From CAYTZH01 sp964442285 (GTDB lineage Bacteria; Myxococcota_A; UBA9160; JAFDET01): a stretch of DNA of 64,000 nt. Below the pieces are notes generated by a model, which searched no databases, was not told the origin of the DNA, and saw only the letters and a program-made list of their open reading frames with translations. Shown here piece after piece: positions 1-7,403 of the stretch. The number at the start of each line of letters is the position of its first letter. The first letter of the stretch is position 1. The DNA is taken from NCBI GenBank assembly GCA_964442285.1, contig CAYTZH010000017.1, positions 25,802 through 89,801 on the forward strand, given 5' to 3'. The translations under genes and the position numbers were made by a program.

Positions 1-683
1 TGGTCGATGTTGCCCTGCACCACGGCCACCCGCACGCCCGGCCCGGGCGGGTCCGGGACCGCCGCCATCGCCAGGGCGCCGAGGCCGTGGGCCAGGCCGA
101 CCCCCGCGAGCGCGACGAGCGTCGCAGCCGGCGGCCGCGCCGCGCGGGCGGCGAGCCAGAGGGCCAGGCCGGCGCCGGCGAGGGCGGTCGCGAAGGAGAG
201 GCCGTAGACGCCGGTGTAGGAGGCGATCCCCAGGAGGGGCTCGTTGCGCCACTGGGCGTAGCCGAGGGTCGCCCAGGGGAAGCCGGTCAGGAAGAAGGAG
301 CGCAGGTGGTCGAGGGCGGCCCAGAGCGCGGCCAGGGCCCAGGGCGAGCCCACGCCGCGCCCGGCGAGCCAGGCGGTCCCGGCGCCGAAGAATGCCGGGA
401 AGACGGCGATGTAGGCGGCCAGGCCCACCGGGCCCACCAGCCCGGCGATCACCGGCGCGTGGCCGTAGACCACCGTGACCACATAGATCCAGTGCAGCAC
501 GGCCGTGTGCGCGACGAGCCCGGCCAGGAAGCCCAGCCGCGCCGCCCGTCCCGGCGCCAGGCCGCGGAGGGCCAGGACCAGGCAGGCGGGCGCGAGCCAG
601 GCAACCCAGACGCCCAGGTCGAGCACCCCGCCGGCGACGGGATGGGGGAAGGCGAGGAAGGTGACGAGCGCATACGCGGCCAT
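1..683 (-). CDS. lnt: Apolipoprotein N-acyltransferase, N-terminal part (runs off the window)
   Basis: Lnt transfers the third acyl chain to the N-terminal cysteine of lipoproteins in the inner membrane. Only about 227 N-terminal residues lie in the window; the 3' end is beyond position 1. Several hydrophobic segments are visible, followed by the family hallmark HLRSFFLTGFPWATLGYAQ and, near the edge, VAVVQGNIDQ, which begins the nitrilase-like catalytic domain. The catalytic residues lie outside the window. ATG at 683 is the first in-frame ATG, 42 bases after the ybeY stop. It follows phoH and ybeY on the same strand, the common ybeZ-ybeY-lnt arrangement, here without pgpH or corC. Identification is secure; the start is probable. 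Confidence 0.9.
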   Translation of the reverse strand, partial: MAAYALVTFLAFPHPVAGGVLDLGVWVAWLAPACLVLALRGLAPGRAARLGFLAGLVAHTAVLHWIYVVTVVYGHAPVIAGLVGPVGLAAYIAVFPAFFGAGTAWLAGRGVGSPWALAALWAALDHLRSFFLTGFPWATLGYAQWRNEPLLGIASYTGVYGLSFATALAGAGLALWLAARAARPPAATLVALAGVGLAHGLGALAMAAVPDPPGPGVRVAVVQGNID

Positions 684-724
684 CCAGCCCGCGCGCGACC
701 GCGGGCCTGCCGGGGCCGTCGCCC

Positions 725-1171
725 CTAGCGGCCCGCGGCTCGCCACAGGCGTCGCTCCTCGGCGCGCATGGCCCGGGCCTCCGCCCGGCGCGCGTGGTCG
801 TGCCCCACCAGGTGGAGGAGGCCGTGGATCAGGAGCCGGGCCAGCTCGTCGTCCAGGGAGGTGCGACGGCGGCGCGCCTGACGCGCTGCGGTATCGATGC
901 CGATGATCACGTCGCCCAGGAGGGTCCCGTCGGCGGGCTCGACCTCCTGCTGGGGAAAGGCCAGCACGTCCGTGGGTCCCTCCACGCCGCGCCAGCTGCG
1001 GTTCAGGGACGCGATGGTGGCGTCGTCCACCAGCGCGACGGAGAGCTCGGAGGCGCGGTGGCACAGGGCGTCGAGACAGCGGGCCGCGCGACGGCGCAGC
1101 CGGGGGCGGTCGATCCCCGGCGCCGCTCCCGCGCTTGCGCGTCGGGGCGGGCCGGAGAGGCGTACGCTCAC
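725..1171 (-). CDS. ybeY: Endoribonuclease YbeY (16S rRNA maturation)
   Basis: YbeY is a zinc-dependent endoribonuclease acting in 16S rRNA 3' maturation and ribosome quality control. The 148-residue protein has the zinc motif HGLLHLVGHDH (His116, His120, His126) and the family segment GPTDVLAFP near residues 65-73. The GTG start at 1171 overlaps the phoH stop by four bases (GTGA), so translation is probably coupled. Length is normal for the family. The first 20 residues are Arg/Ala/Gly-rich and poorly conserved, so a slightly later start is possible. Confidence 0.93.
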   Translation of the reverse strand: MSVRLSGPPRRASAGAAPGIDRPRLRRRAARCLDALCHRASELSVALVDDATIASLNRSWRGVEGPTDVLAFPQQEVEPADGTLLGDVIIGIDTAARQARRRRTSLDDELARLLIHGLLHLVGHDHARRAEARAMRAEERRLWRAAGR

Positions 1172-2157
1172 TCCGGCTCTTCGCGGGGGGACGGGCCGTG
1201 CTGGTCGTAAGCCTCGATGATGGACTGCACCAGCGGGTGTCGGACCACGTCCTCCTGGCGGAAGAGCATGATGCCGATGCCTTCGACGTTCTCCAGGATC
1301 CGCAGGGCCTCCACCAGACCGCTGCGCCTGTCGGCCGGGAGGTCGATCTGGGTGACGTCGCCGGTGACGACCGTCTTGGTGTTGAAGCCCAGACGGGTCA
1401 GGAACATCTTCATCTGCTCGCTGGTGGCGTTCTGGGCCTCGTCGAGGATCACGAACGAGTCGTTCAGCGTGCGTCCGCGCATGAAGGCCAGCGGCGCGAC
1501 CTCGATGACGCCGCGCTCCAGCAGGCGCTGCGCCTTCTCGAGCTCCATCATGTCGTAGAGGGCGTCGTAGAGCGGCCGCAGGTAGGGGTTCACCTTCTCG
1601 ATCATGTCGCCGGGCAGGAAGCCGAGCTTCTCGCCGGCCTCCACCGCCGGCCGGGCGAGGATCACCCGACTCACCTCGCGCCGCTCGAAGGCGGCGACGG
1701 CCATGGCCATGGCCAGGTAGGTCTTTCCCGTCCCCGCCGGCCCCGCGGCGAGCACCAGATCGTGGTCCCGGATCATCTCCACATAGCGCCGCTGGGACAG
1801 GGTCTTGGCGGCGATGCGGCGGCGCGTCCCGAGGGACGCCAGCACGTCCTCGTAGACCTCCTCGAGCTCGACCCCCGGCTCCTGGGAGACCACGCGCACC
1901 GCGTCCCGCACCTCGCGGCCGCCGACCGGCACGCCCGACCGGACCAGCGCGTAGAGCTGCTCGAGCACCCGCTTCGCGACGGCGACCGGCTCGGCGGCCC
2001 CGATCAGGCGCACCTCGTTGCCGCGCGCGCGGGCCTCGATTGCGAGCTCGTCCTCCAGGATGCGGAGCGCCCGGTCGTCGGGGCCGTAGAGCTCGGCGGC
2101 GGTGTGGTTGTCGTCGAAGACGAGGGTCTGGCGGGTCCGGGCTTGGTCTTCGGCCAG
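1168..2157 (-). CDS. phoH: PhoH-family ATPase (YbeZ type); unusual start, possibly CTG
   Basis: This is a PhoH-like P-loop ATPase, the usual partner of YbeY in RNA metabolism. The Walker A motif GPAGTGKTYLA and Walker B region FVILDEAQNA are clear. The family's N-terminal segment (LVFDDNHTAAELYGPDD) is encoded between about 2125 and 2070, upstream of the first GTG at 2013. Between the in-frame stop at 2320-2322 and that GTG there is no ATG, GTG or TTG. CTG at 2157, preceded by GGGGA about eight bases upstream, gives 329 residues, matching family length. Starting at 2013 would give 281 residues and lose the conserved N terminus. The function is certain; the start is inferred. Confidence 0.85.
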   Translation of the reverse strand: MAEDQARTRQTLVFDDNHTAAELYGPDDRALRILEDELAIEARARGNEVRLIGAAEPVAVAKRVLEQLYALVRSGVPVGGREVRDAVRVVSQEPGVELEEVYEDVLASLGTRRRIAAKTLSQRRYVEMIRDHDLVLAAGPAGTGKTYLAMAMAVAAFERREVSRVILARPAVEAGEKLGFLPGDMIEKVNPYLRPLYDALYDMMELEKAQRLLERGVIEVAPLAFMRGRTLNDSFVILDEAQNATSEQMKMFLTRLGFNTKTVVTGDVTQIDLPADRRSGLVEALRILENVEGIGIMLFRQEDVVRHPLVQSIIEAYDQHGPSPREEPE

Positions 2158-2438
2158 TGTAGGGGTCCCCGTGGCTTGCGGACGGGCCGGGTTGGCGTGG
2201 GCGGGCTGGGCTCCGGCAGCGGTGGGACCCGGCAGCCGCTCGCGTCGCTCCCGACGGCGGTCCCGGGATCGCGATCCCGTCTTTCGAGCGGGCCTACGGG
2301 CTCCGATCAGCGGCTCCGTTCAGCGGCTCCATGGCCCGCGCGGGAGCGGCCTGCGGCCCTCCTTCGGAGCGACACGGATGCATTCGAGCTGGGATGACGG
2401 GCTTCGGGAATCCGGTTCAGGGTCGGCAACCAGGGGCC
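2158..2438. other. Spacer between phoH and the DUF4388 gene
   Basis: About 280 bases lie between the proposed phoH start and the stop of the upstream DUF4388 gene. The phoH frame stays open back to 2319 but encodes Arg/Pro/Ala-rich residues without family similarity. Short CAGCGGCTCC direct repeats occur around 2309-2331. No convincing gene or promoter is seen; it may hold the phoH promoter. Confidence 0.4.
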
Positions 2439-3560
2439 TCACCGCTCGGGTGCCAGAAGGAGCACGTTCTCCCCCTGGCGAACGTAATAGTAGGGGCGTC
2501 TCGCGGACGTCGTCAACGCATCCGGCGTCAGGAGTCGCGTCGACACCAATTCTTCAAGTTCGTCGGGCCAGCGGCCCGTGGCGAAGCGGTGGACCTCCAG
2601 CGCCTTCCGCACGCGGTCCGTGGCGAAGGAGGCGCGCGCCTCCTCCAGGGGGGCCCTTCGGATGGGGAACACGGCCTCCTTGGGGGTCGGCGCCGGCGGA
2701 CGATGGTTGGCCACGGCCAGCAGCAGCAGGAGCAGCAGCGGGAGCGCGCCGGCGATCCACGCCCGGGACGACGGCGGCCGCGACTCCAGCAGCATGGGCT
2801 TCGGCGGGCGCCGTCTGGCGATCTGGGAGGGGTCCATGGGCTCGACGAGGCCGGCGCGGCGGAGGGACGCGAGAAGTCGGGTGCCCTCGAAGGTGCCGAG
2901 CCGGGCCAGGTCGATCACGCGGCGCACCGGCAGGCGTCCGTCGATCAGCAGGAAGACCCGCTGGGCGTTGGCGATCTGCTGGGCGTCGTTGCCGGCGCGG
3001 GCCTGGTAGTCCTCGAAGCGTCCGACCCGCTGGAAGACGGTCTCCTCCGACGGCACCTGGTCGGCGAAGGTCCGCCACTCGTCGACCATGCGGAGGCCAT
3101 CCATGAGGATGCCCTCGGCGGCCAGCAGGCGCTCGGCCGGGCGGTCGTGGTCGACCGCCTTGGCCTCGAAGTGGAAGGAGCCGTCGGACCAGCGGAGCAG
3201 GCGGAAGAGGGTCTCGTGGGTGAGCAGGTCCTCCACCTGGGCGAGCTGTTCCGCGTCGAGCACCTGGTGGTCGACGAGCAGCGGCCCGAGTCGACGCAGG
3301 GAGGCCTTCCGCTCGCGGTCGAACTCCCGCAGGCGACCGCGGGTGACCAGCCCGCAGCGCACGAGCATGTCCGCGAGGGCCGAGTCCGGCTCCCGGGCCG
3401 TCGGCTCGGCGCGCACCACCATGCCGCCGTCGAAGAGCATGCGGATGGTGTCGCCGTCGTTGCAGATCTCGAGGCTGCCCGTCTTGCGCTGCTGGCCGAT
3501 CAGCTGGAAGACGTCGGCGATGGAGAAGTCGACGAGGTTGCCCTTGAGCGAGGCCGACAC
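2439..3560 (-). CDS. DUF4388 (PATAN-type) protein with one C-terminal membrane helix
   Basis: A 373-residue protein. Residues 1-100 match the DUF4388/PATAN pattern (LKGNLVDFSIADVFQLIGQ, then KTGSLEI and GMVVRAE). A winged-helix-like middle part follows (LARLGTFEGTRLLASL at about 218-233). One hydrophobic helix lies at 267-285, then a short tail outside. PATAN domains are known in cyanobacteria and delta-proteobacteria as partners of response regulators; the exact role here is unknown. GTG at 3560, with GGGGGA upstream, starts one base beyond the previous stop, so it is translated with the TPR membrane protein upstream. A second PATAN protein heads the chemosensory operon at 22484. Confidence 0.75.
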   Translation of the reverse strand: MSASLKGNLVDFSIADVFQLIGQQRKTGSLEICNDGDTIRMLFDGGMVVRAEPTAREPDSALADMLVRCGLVTRGRLREFDRERKASLRRLGPLLVDHQVLDAEQLAQVEDLLTHETLFRLLRWSDGSFHFEAKAVDHDRPAERLLAAEGILMDGLRMVDEWRTFADQVPSEETVFQRVGRFEDYQARAGNDAQQIANAQRVFLLIDGRLPVRRVIDLARLGTFEGTRLLASLRRAGLVEPMDPSQIARRRPPKPMLLESRPPSSRAWIAGALPLLLLLLLAVANHRPPAPTPKEAVFPIRRAPLEEARASFATDRVRKALEVHRFATGRWPDELEELVSTRLLTPDALTTSARRPYYYVRQGENVLLLAPER

Positions 3561-3562
3561 GC

Positions 3563-5338
3563 TCAGGTCCCCCGCTGGGCGGCGATGCCCAGCACGATGC
3601 AGGCGACGTGGACCCCCAGGCCGACGACGGCCACCCCCGCCAGCACCCCCGTGCCGGCGCTGCCGGCCGCGAGCGGGTCGGGCACGTTGCCGGCGCGCAG
3701 CAGCCAGAAGACGACGGCCGTGGCGAAGCCGAGACAGCCCACGAGGGCCAGGCCGCTGCGGCCGGCGACCGCGCCCGCCAGGCCCGGCACCAGGAGGGAC
3801 AGGGCCTGCTGGATCTTCTCGCGCCGATCCTGCTTCTTGCGCAGCGCGGCGAAGCGGGCGGCCCGCAGGGCGGGATCCGTGCTCTCGGAGCGCTGGAAGA
3901 GCCGGCTGCAGCCGTCGCACAGGCTCGGCGAGGAGCCCTGGGGGTCGCAGCGAGGACACACACGAGCGTCACATCGATCGCAGCGGCGCGAGCGCCGCGC
4001 GACGCTGCCCGCCAGCATGCCGAGGCCGAGGGCGACGGCGCAGGCGGCCGCGGCGCCCACCGGGGTGCGCGAGAGGAGGCCGGGGGCGAAGGGCCGGCGC
4101 AGGATGGCCCCGATGGTCGGGCCGTCCGCCGCCTCGAGCAGCCGGCTCCGCACGACCTCGGTGGGAATCGGCAGGTCGGCCACGAAGTGGGTGGCCCGGC
4201 CCTGGATCTCCGAGAGATCCACCACCAGCTCCGGGTCGAGCTCCTGGGCCTCGGCCAGGGCCTCGTCCAGCTCCACCACGCGGAGGGCCACGCCCCAGGC
4301 CTGGGAGAGGTTGAACCAGCCGACGGCGGAGTCGGGATCCCGGTCCAGGGCCTCCTGGTAGAGCTCGATGGCGCCCTCCACGTCCCCGAGTCCGAGCCGG
4401 ACGTTGGCGGCGTTGTTGAGCAGCACCGTGTTCTCCGGATCCGCATCCAGCAGCTCGCCGTAGCGGAGGTCGGCCTCGCGCAGCTGGCCGCGGCGCTTCA
4501 TGCCCAGGGCCAGCGCGCGTCCGGCGAGGGGGTTGTCGTCTGCGGCCGCCTGCAGCCGCGCCAGCTCCATGGGCGACGCCAGGCCGTGCTCCGCGACGTG
4601 GGCCGCGCGCGCCACGGGGTCGGCCCCCAACGCGCCCGCGCCGCGGCCCGCCTGGTCCAGGATCGGGTGGAGGCCGAGAACCCCCAGCGCCGCGGCCACA
4701 GCCGCCGCAACCCGGGTGCCCGTGCTCCCGTAAGCGGCCACGACCACCAGCAGACCCAGGGCCAGCCCGAAGGGACCCTCGCCGAGCGCCAGGGGCAGCA
4801 GCACCACCAGCGCCAGCAGCGCGGCCCGGGCGAAGGCCGGCGTCTCCTCCGAGAGCCGGTCGCCCAGATCGTGGGCGGCCTCCCGAGCCACGCCCAGCGC
4901 CATCAGCAGCAGGAACAGGCCCGCGGCGCCCGCCAGCGCCAGGCCCGCCGCGTGGGGTACGGACGCGTGCAGCCAGAGCGAGGCCTCGAGATGACGGTCG
5001 AAGGCGGCGACGGCGTCGAGCGCTGCCCGGAAGGCTCCGCCCAGGGCGTACTCCTCCCGGAGCAGGGCCCCCGCCAGGGCCATGTGGGCCGCCGGAAGGT
5101 CGGGAGCCAGCCGCACCGCTGCGCGCGCGCCCGCCACGGCCCCCTCCGGCGGCGGCTCGACCAGCAGCGCCCGCGCCGCCCCCTCCACGTTGCGGAGGCC
5201 CAGCTCCAACGCCGCCGAGCGGGTGGATTCCACCCGCTCGGCGAAATCTCCGTCGGAGTTCGACCACATCGCCACGAAGGCGGGCTCCGATCGCGCCTCC
5301 CCCGCCCCCAGGGCGGCGGCGAGGAGCGCGGCGAGCAT
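3563..5338 (-). CDS. Membrane protein with TPR region and cysteine-rich zinc-ribbon-like segment
   Basis: Unrecognised 591-residue protein. It has an N-terminal signal-like segment (1-17), hydrophobic helices at about 131-151, 172-204 and 209-223, and a TPR region at about 285-350 (LLNNAANVRLGLGDVEGAI). A helix at about 427-446 is followed by a six-cysteine cluster (Cys453, 456, 461, 464, 474, 477) spaced as CxxC pairs, then two more helices. The C-terminal half resembles membrane proteins with a cytoplasmic zinc ribbon. It is the first gene of a two-gene unit with the DUF4388 gene. Function unknown; the combination suggests an envelope scaffold. Confidence 0.65.
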   Translation of the reverse strand: MLAALLAAALGAGEARSEPAFVAMWSNSDGDFAERVESTRSAALELGLRNVEGAARALLVEPPPEGAVAGARAAVRLAPDLPAAHMALAGALLREEYALGGAFRAALDAVAAFDRHLEASLWLHASVPHAAGLALAGAAGLFLLLMALGVAREAAHDLGDRLSEETPAFARAALLALVVLLPLALGEGPFGLALGLLVVVAAYGSTGTRVAAAVAAALGVLGLHPILDQAGRGAGALGADPVARAAHVAEHGLASPMELARLQAAADDNPLAGRALALGMKRRGQLREADLRYGELLDADPENTVLLNNAANVRLGLGDVEGAIELYQEALDRDPDSAVGWFNLSQAWGVALRVVELDEALAEAQELDPELVVDLSEIQGRATHFVADLPIPTEVVRSRLLEAADGPTIGAILRRPFAPGLLSRTPVGAAAACAVALGLGMLAGSVARRSRRCDRCDARVCPRCDPQGSSPSLCDGCSRLFQRSESTDPALRAARFAALRKKQDRREKIQQALSLLVPGLAGAVAGRSGLALVGCLGFATAVVFWLLRAGNVPDPLAAGSAGTGVLAGVAVVGLGVHVACIVLGIAAQRGT

Positions 5339-5374
5339 CGGCAGGCAGCTTCGGGCGATCAGACCGGTCCCTCC

Positions 5375-5422
5375 GGGAAATCGCGGATTCCCGCCGGCGG
5401 GAAATCGCGGATTCCCGCCGGC
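5375..5422. repeat. Perfect 24-bp tandem direct repeat, two copies
   Basis: Two adjacent copies (5375-5398 and 5399-5422) of a 24-base unit beginning GGGAAATCGCGGATTCCC. Each unit contains an imperfect inverted repeat (GGGAA ... TTCCC). They lie in the 205-base divergent region between the TPR membrane gene and rpsT, so they could be operators or a replication-slippage duplication. No binding factor is known. Confidence 0.8.
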
Positions 5423-5543
5423 GTTATCGGCGGATCTGCAGGAGGTCTGTAGGCCGGTCGACGGGCAGGCTCCGGACCCGGCCGCGGGGCTCGACAGCCG
5501 CCCGCGGCCCGACTACCGTCCGCGGCCCAACGGAGGAAGACCG

Positions 5544-5810
5544 GTGGCCAACCACAAGTCGGCGGCCAAGCGGGCCCGACAGAACGAGAAGCGCAACCGG
5601 CGCAACCGGTCCATCCGCAGCCAGGTGAGGACCAGCGTGAGGGCCTTCCGCGCCGCCTGCGAGTCCGGCGACGAGTCGGCCGTCGAGCGCCTCCGGGCTG
5701 CGGAGCGGGAGCTGCGCCGCGCGGTCAGCAAGGGCGTACTGCACCGGCACCAGGTCGACCGCCGGGTCTCGCGGCTGGCGCGACAGCTCAACCGCGCCAA
5801 GGCTCAGTAG
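5544..5810 (+). CDS. rpsT: 30S ribosomal protein S20
   Basis: Ribosomal protein S20 binds the 5' domain of 16S rRNA in early 30S assembly. The 88-residue protein begins ANHKSAAKRARQNEKRN after the initiator and is rich in Arg and Lys, as usual. GTG at 5544 is preceded by GGAGGAAG at 5532-5539, a strong ribosome site. The last codons lie in a 22-bp tandem repeat shared with the convergent holA. Confidence 0.97.
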   Translation: MANHKSAAKRARQNEKRNRRNRSIRSQVRTSVRAFRAACESGDESAVERLRAAERELRRAVSKGVLHRHQVDRRVSRLARQLNRAKAQ

Positions 5811-5863
5811 GCCAGCAGCAGCGGCTCAGTAGGCCAGCAGCAGCGGCTCAGTAGGCCAGCAGC
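5801..5863. repeat. 22-bp tandem repeat covering the rpsT/holA convergent ends
   Basis: Nearly three copies of a 22-base unit starting GGCTCAGTAGGCCAGCAGCA, at 5801, 5823 and 5845 (the last truncated at 5863). The first copy contains the rpsT stop (TAG at 5808-5810) and the third contains the holA stop (TCA at 5848-5850 on the plus strand). The gene-end junction itself has been copied, leaving spare stop codons between the genes. Confidence 0.92.
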
Positions 5864-6825
5864 AGTACCAGGCGCTCGAGCGCCATCCGCGGCGGAGCCC
5901 CGCCGCGCCCCTTCAACATCTGGTCCACCTCACCGACCGCACGCAGGCACGCCCGGGCGTGGGCCGGGCGATAGCGGCGCGCCTGGCTCTCGAGCTTGCG
6001 CACGACGAAGGGCGGGCCGGCGACCCGGCCGCCGTGCACGAGCCGCACGAGCTTGCGGACGTGCGCCGCCAGCGCGCCGAGCACCACCGGCTCCGGCGCT
6101 CCGCGGTCGAGCATGCGACCGAGGAGCAGCAGCGCATCCCCGGTGCGACCCTCCCCGATGGCGTCGGTGAGGTCCCAGATGGCCTCCTCGGCGAGGTCGC
6201 TCGCCCCGGCGGCGAGGCGGGTGCGGTCGACGGGCTCGCCGGGCTCGACCAGCAGGGCCGCCTTCGCGATCTCCTGGCGCAGCACCAGCATCTGGGGCCC
6301 GATCCGCTCGGCGAGCAGCTCCGCGGCGCCGCGCCCGAGCTTCACGCCCTGGCGCTGCGCCTCGGCGCGGATGAAGGCCAGGAGCTCCGCGCTGCGCCGG
6401 GGCGGCGCGCAGTCGACCAGCGCGCCCGCCCGGGCGATCGCCTTCACCCAGCGGGAGCGCCGGTCCGGGCTGGCCGCCGTCACCACCAGGACGACCGGCG
6501 CCTCGGGGCCCAGATCGGCGACCGCGTCGGCGAGCGCCTCGAGCAGCGCCTGGCCGCCGGCCCGCCGCCGGCCGGGCTCCCTCAGCACCACGAGCCGGCG
6601 CTCCGCCATCACCGGCAGCGTGCGCACGGCGTCGGTCAGCGCGCCGGCCGGGGTGGCATCGCCGTCGAGGAGGTCGAGATTGAAGTCGTCGGCGGCTCCC
6701 GTGAGCACTGCCGCGCGCAGCGCCGCCAGGGTGTCGTCGCGGAGCAGCGCCTCCTCGCCCGCGAGGAGGTACGCGGGCCGCGGCGAGCCCGCGTCCAGCT
6801 CCGCGCGGAGCTCGTCGGGGGTCAC
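5848..6825 (-). CDS. holA: DNA polymerase III subunit delta
   Basis: HolA is the clamp-loader wrench subunit that opens the sliding clamp. The 325-residue protein shows the family pattern: YLLAGEEALLRDD near the N terminus, NLDLLDGDA, then PVMAERRLVVLREPG, and a helical C-terminal domain (GALAAHVRKLVRLVH). GTG at 6825 overlaps the lptE stop by four bases. The lptE-holA pair followed by convergent rpsT is a frequent proteobacterial arrangement, which supports both calls. Confidence 0.92.
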   Translation of the reverse strand: MTPDELRAELDAGSPRPAYLLAGEEALLRDDTLAALRAAVLTGAADDFNLDLLDGDATPAGALTDAVRTLPVMAERRLVVLREPGRRRAGGQALLEALADAVADLGPEAPVVLVVTAASPDRRSRWVKAIARAGALVDCAPPRRSAELLAFIRAEAQRQGVKLGRGAAELLAERIGPQMLVLRQEIAKAALLVEPGEPVDRTRLAAGASDLAEEAIWDLTDAIGEGRTGDALLLLGRMLDRGAPEPVVLGALAAHVRKLVRLVHGGRVAGPPFVVRKLESQARRYRPAHARACLRAVGEVDQMLKGRGGAPPRMALERLVLLLAY

Positions 6826-7361
6826 GGGCCGGCCGGCTCCGTGCGCAGCTCGTACACGGTGTCGTGGATCCGGGCGGCCAGCAGGTTGGCGAGCCGGCGG
6901 AGGGCCTCGCGGCGATTCTTGCGCTGCACCTCCACGTCGGCGCTGGACAGGTAGAGCTCGCGCTCCCGCAGGAGCTCGCGATCGAAGAGGGATCCCGCCT
7001 CGCCCCGGCGCTGGACGTCGAGCTCGAGCTCCACGCTCACCTCGTACTCGACCGCGAGCACCACCGAGGAGAAGCTCCGCCGGTCCGTCTCCACCCGCGC
7101 GATGCGTCCCTCGATCACGACGTCGGCGACGTCGGCGTCGTCCACCAGGTGGAGGGCGCCGCGACGCGCGAACTCGCCGCGCAGGGCGTCGCCGACGACG
7201 AGCTCGAGCCCGGGATCGGAGGAATCGTTGCGGAGCGCGCGAACGGCCACCCGCTGGCTCGCGTCGGAGTTCGCGGGATAGGCCACGAAGCGGTACCCGC
7301 ACGCGCTGGCGGCGACCGCGACGAGAGCGAGCAGGACGAGGCGGAGGGCGGGAGACCGCAC
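6822..7361 (-). CDS. lptE: LPS-assembly lipoprotein LptE
   Basis: LptE plugs the LptD outer-membrane barrel for lipopolysaccharide insertion. The 179-residue protein has a lipoprotein signal peptide with lipobox ASAC and Cys21, then GYRF as in LptE/RlpB proteins. Weakly conserved beta-rich sequence follows (VAVRALRNDSSDPGLE). The start is GTG at 7361. It sits directly upstream of holA with a GTGA overlap. leuS, often its upstream neighbour, is replaced here by the chemosensory operon ending at 7404. The family is short on motifs, so the call rests on the lipobox, GYRF, size and synteny. Confidence 0.8.
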   Translation of the reverse strand: MRSPALRLVLLALVAVAASACGYRFVAYPANSDASQRVAVRALRNDSSDPGLELVVGDALRGEFARRGALHLVDDADVADVVIEGRIARVETDRRSFSSVVLAVEYEVSVELELDVQRRGEAGSLFDRELLRERELYLSSADVEVQRKNRREALRRLANLLAARIHDTVYELRTEPAGP

Positions 7362-7403
7362 GCGGCGAGCATACCGCAGGCCCGACCGGGGGGCGGCCCG
7401 ACC

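Noticed and set aside
1168..2013. phoH starting at GTG 2013
   Set aside because: It would remove the conserved N-terminal PhoH segment encoded just upstream in the same frame.
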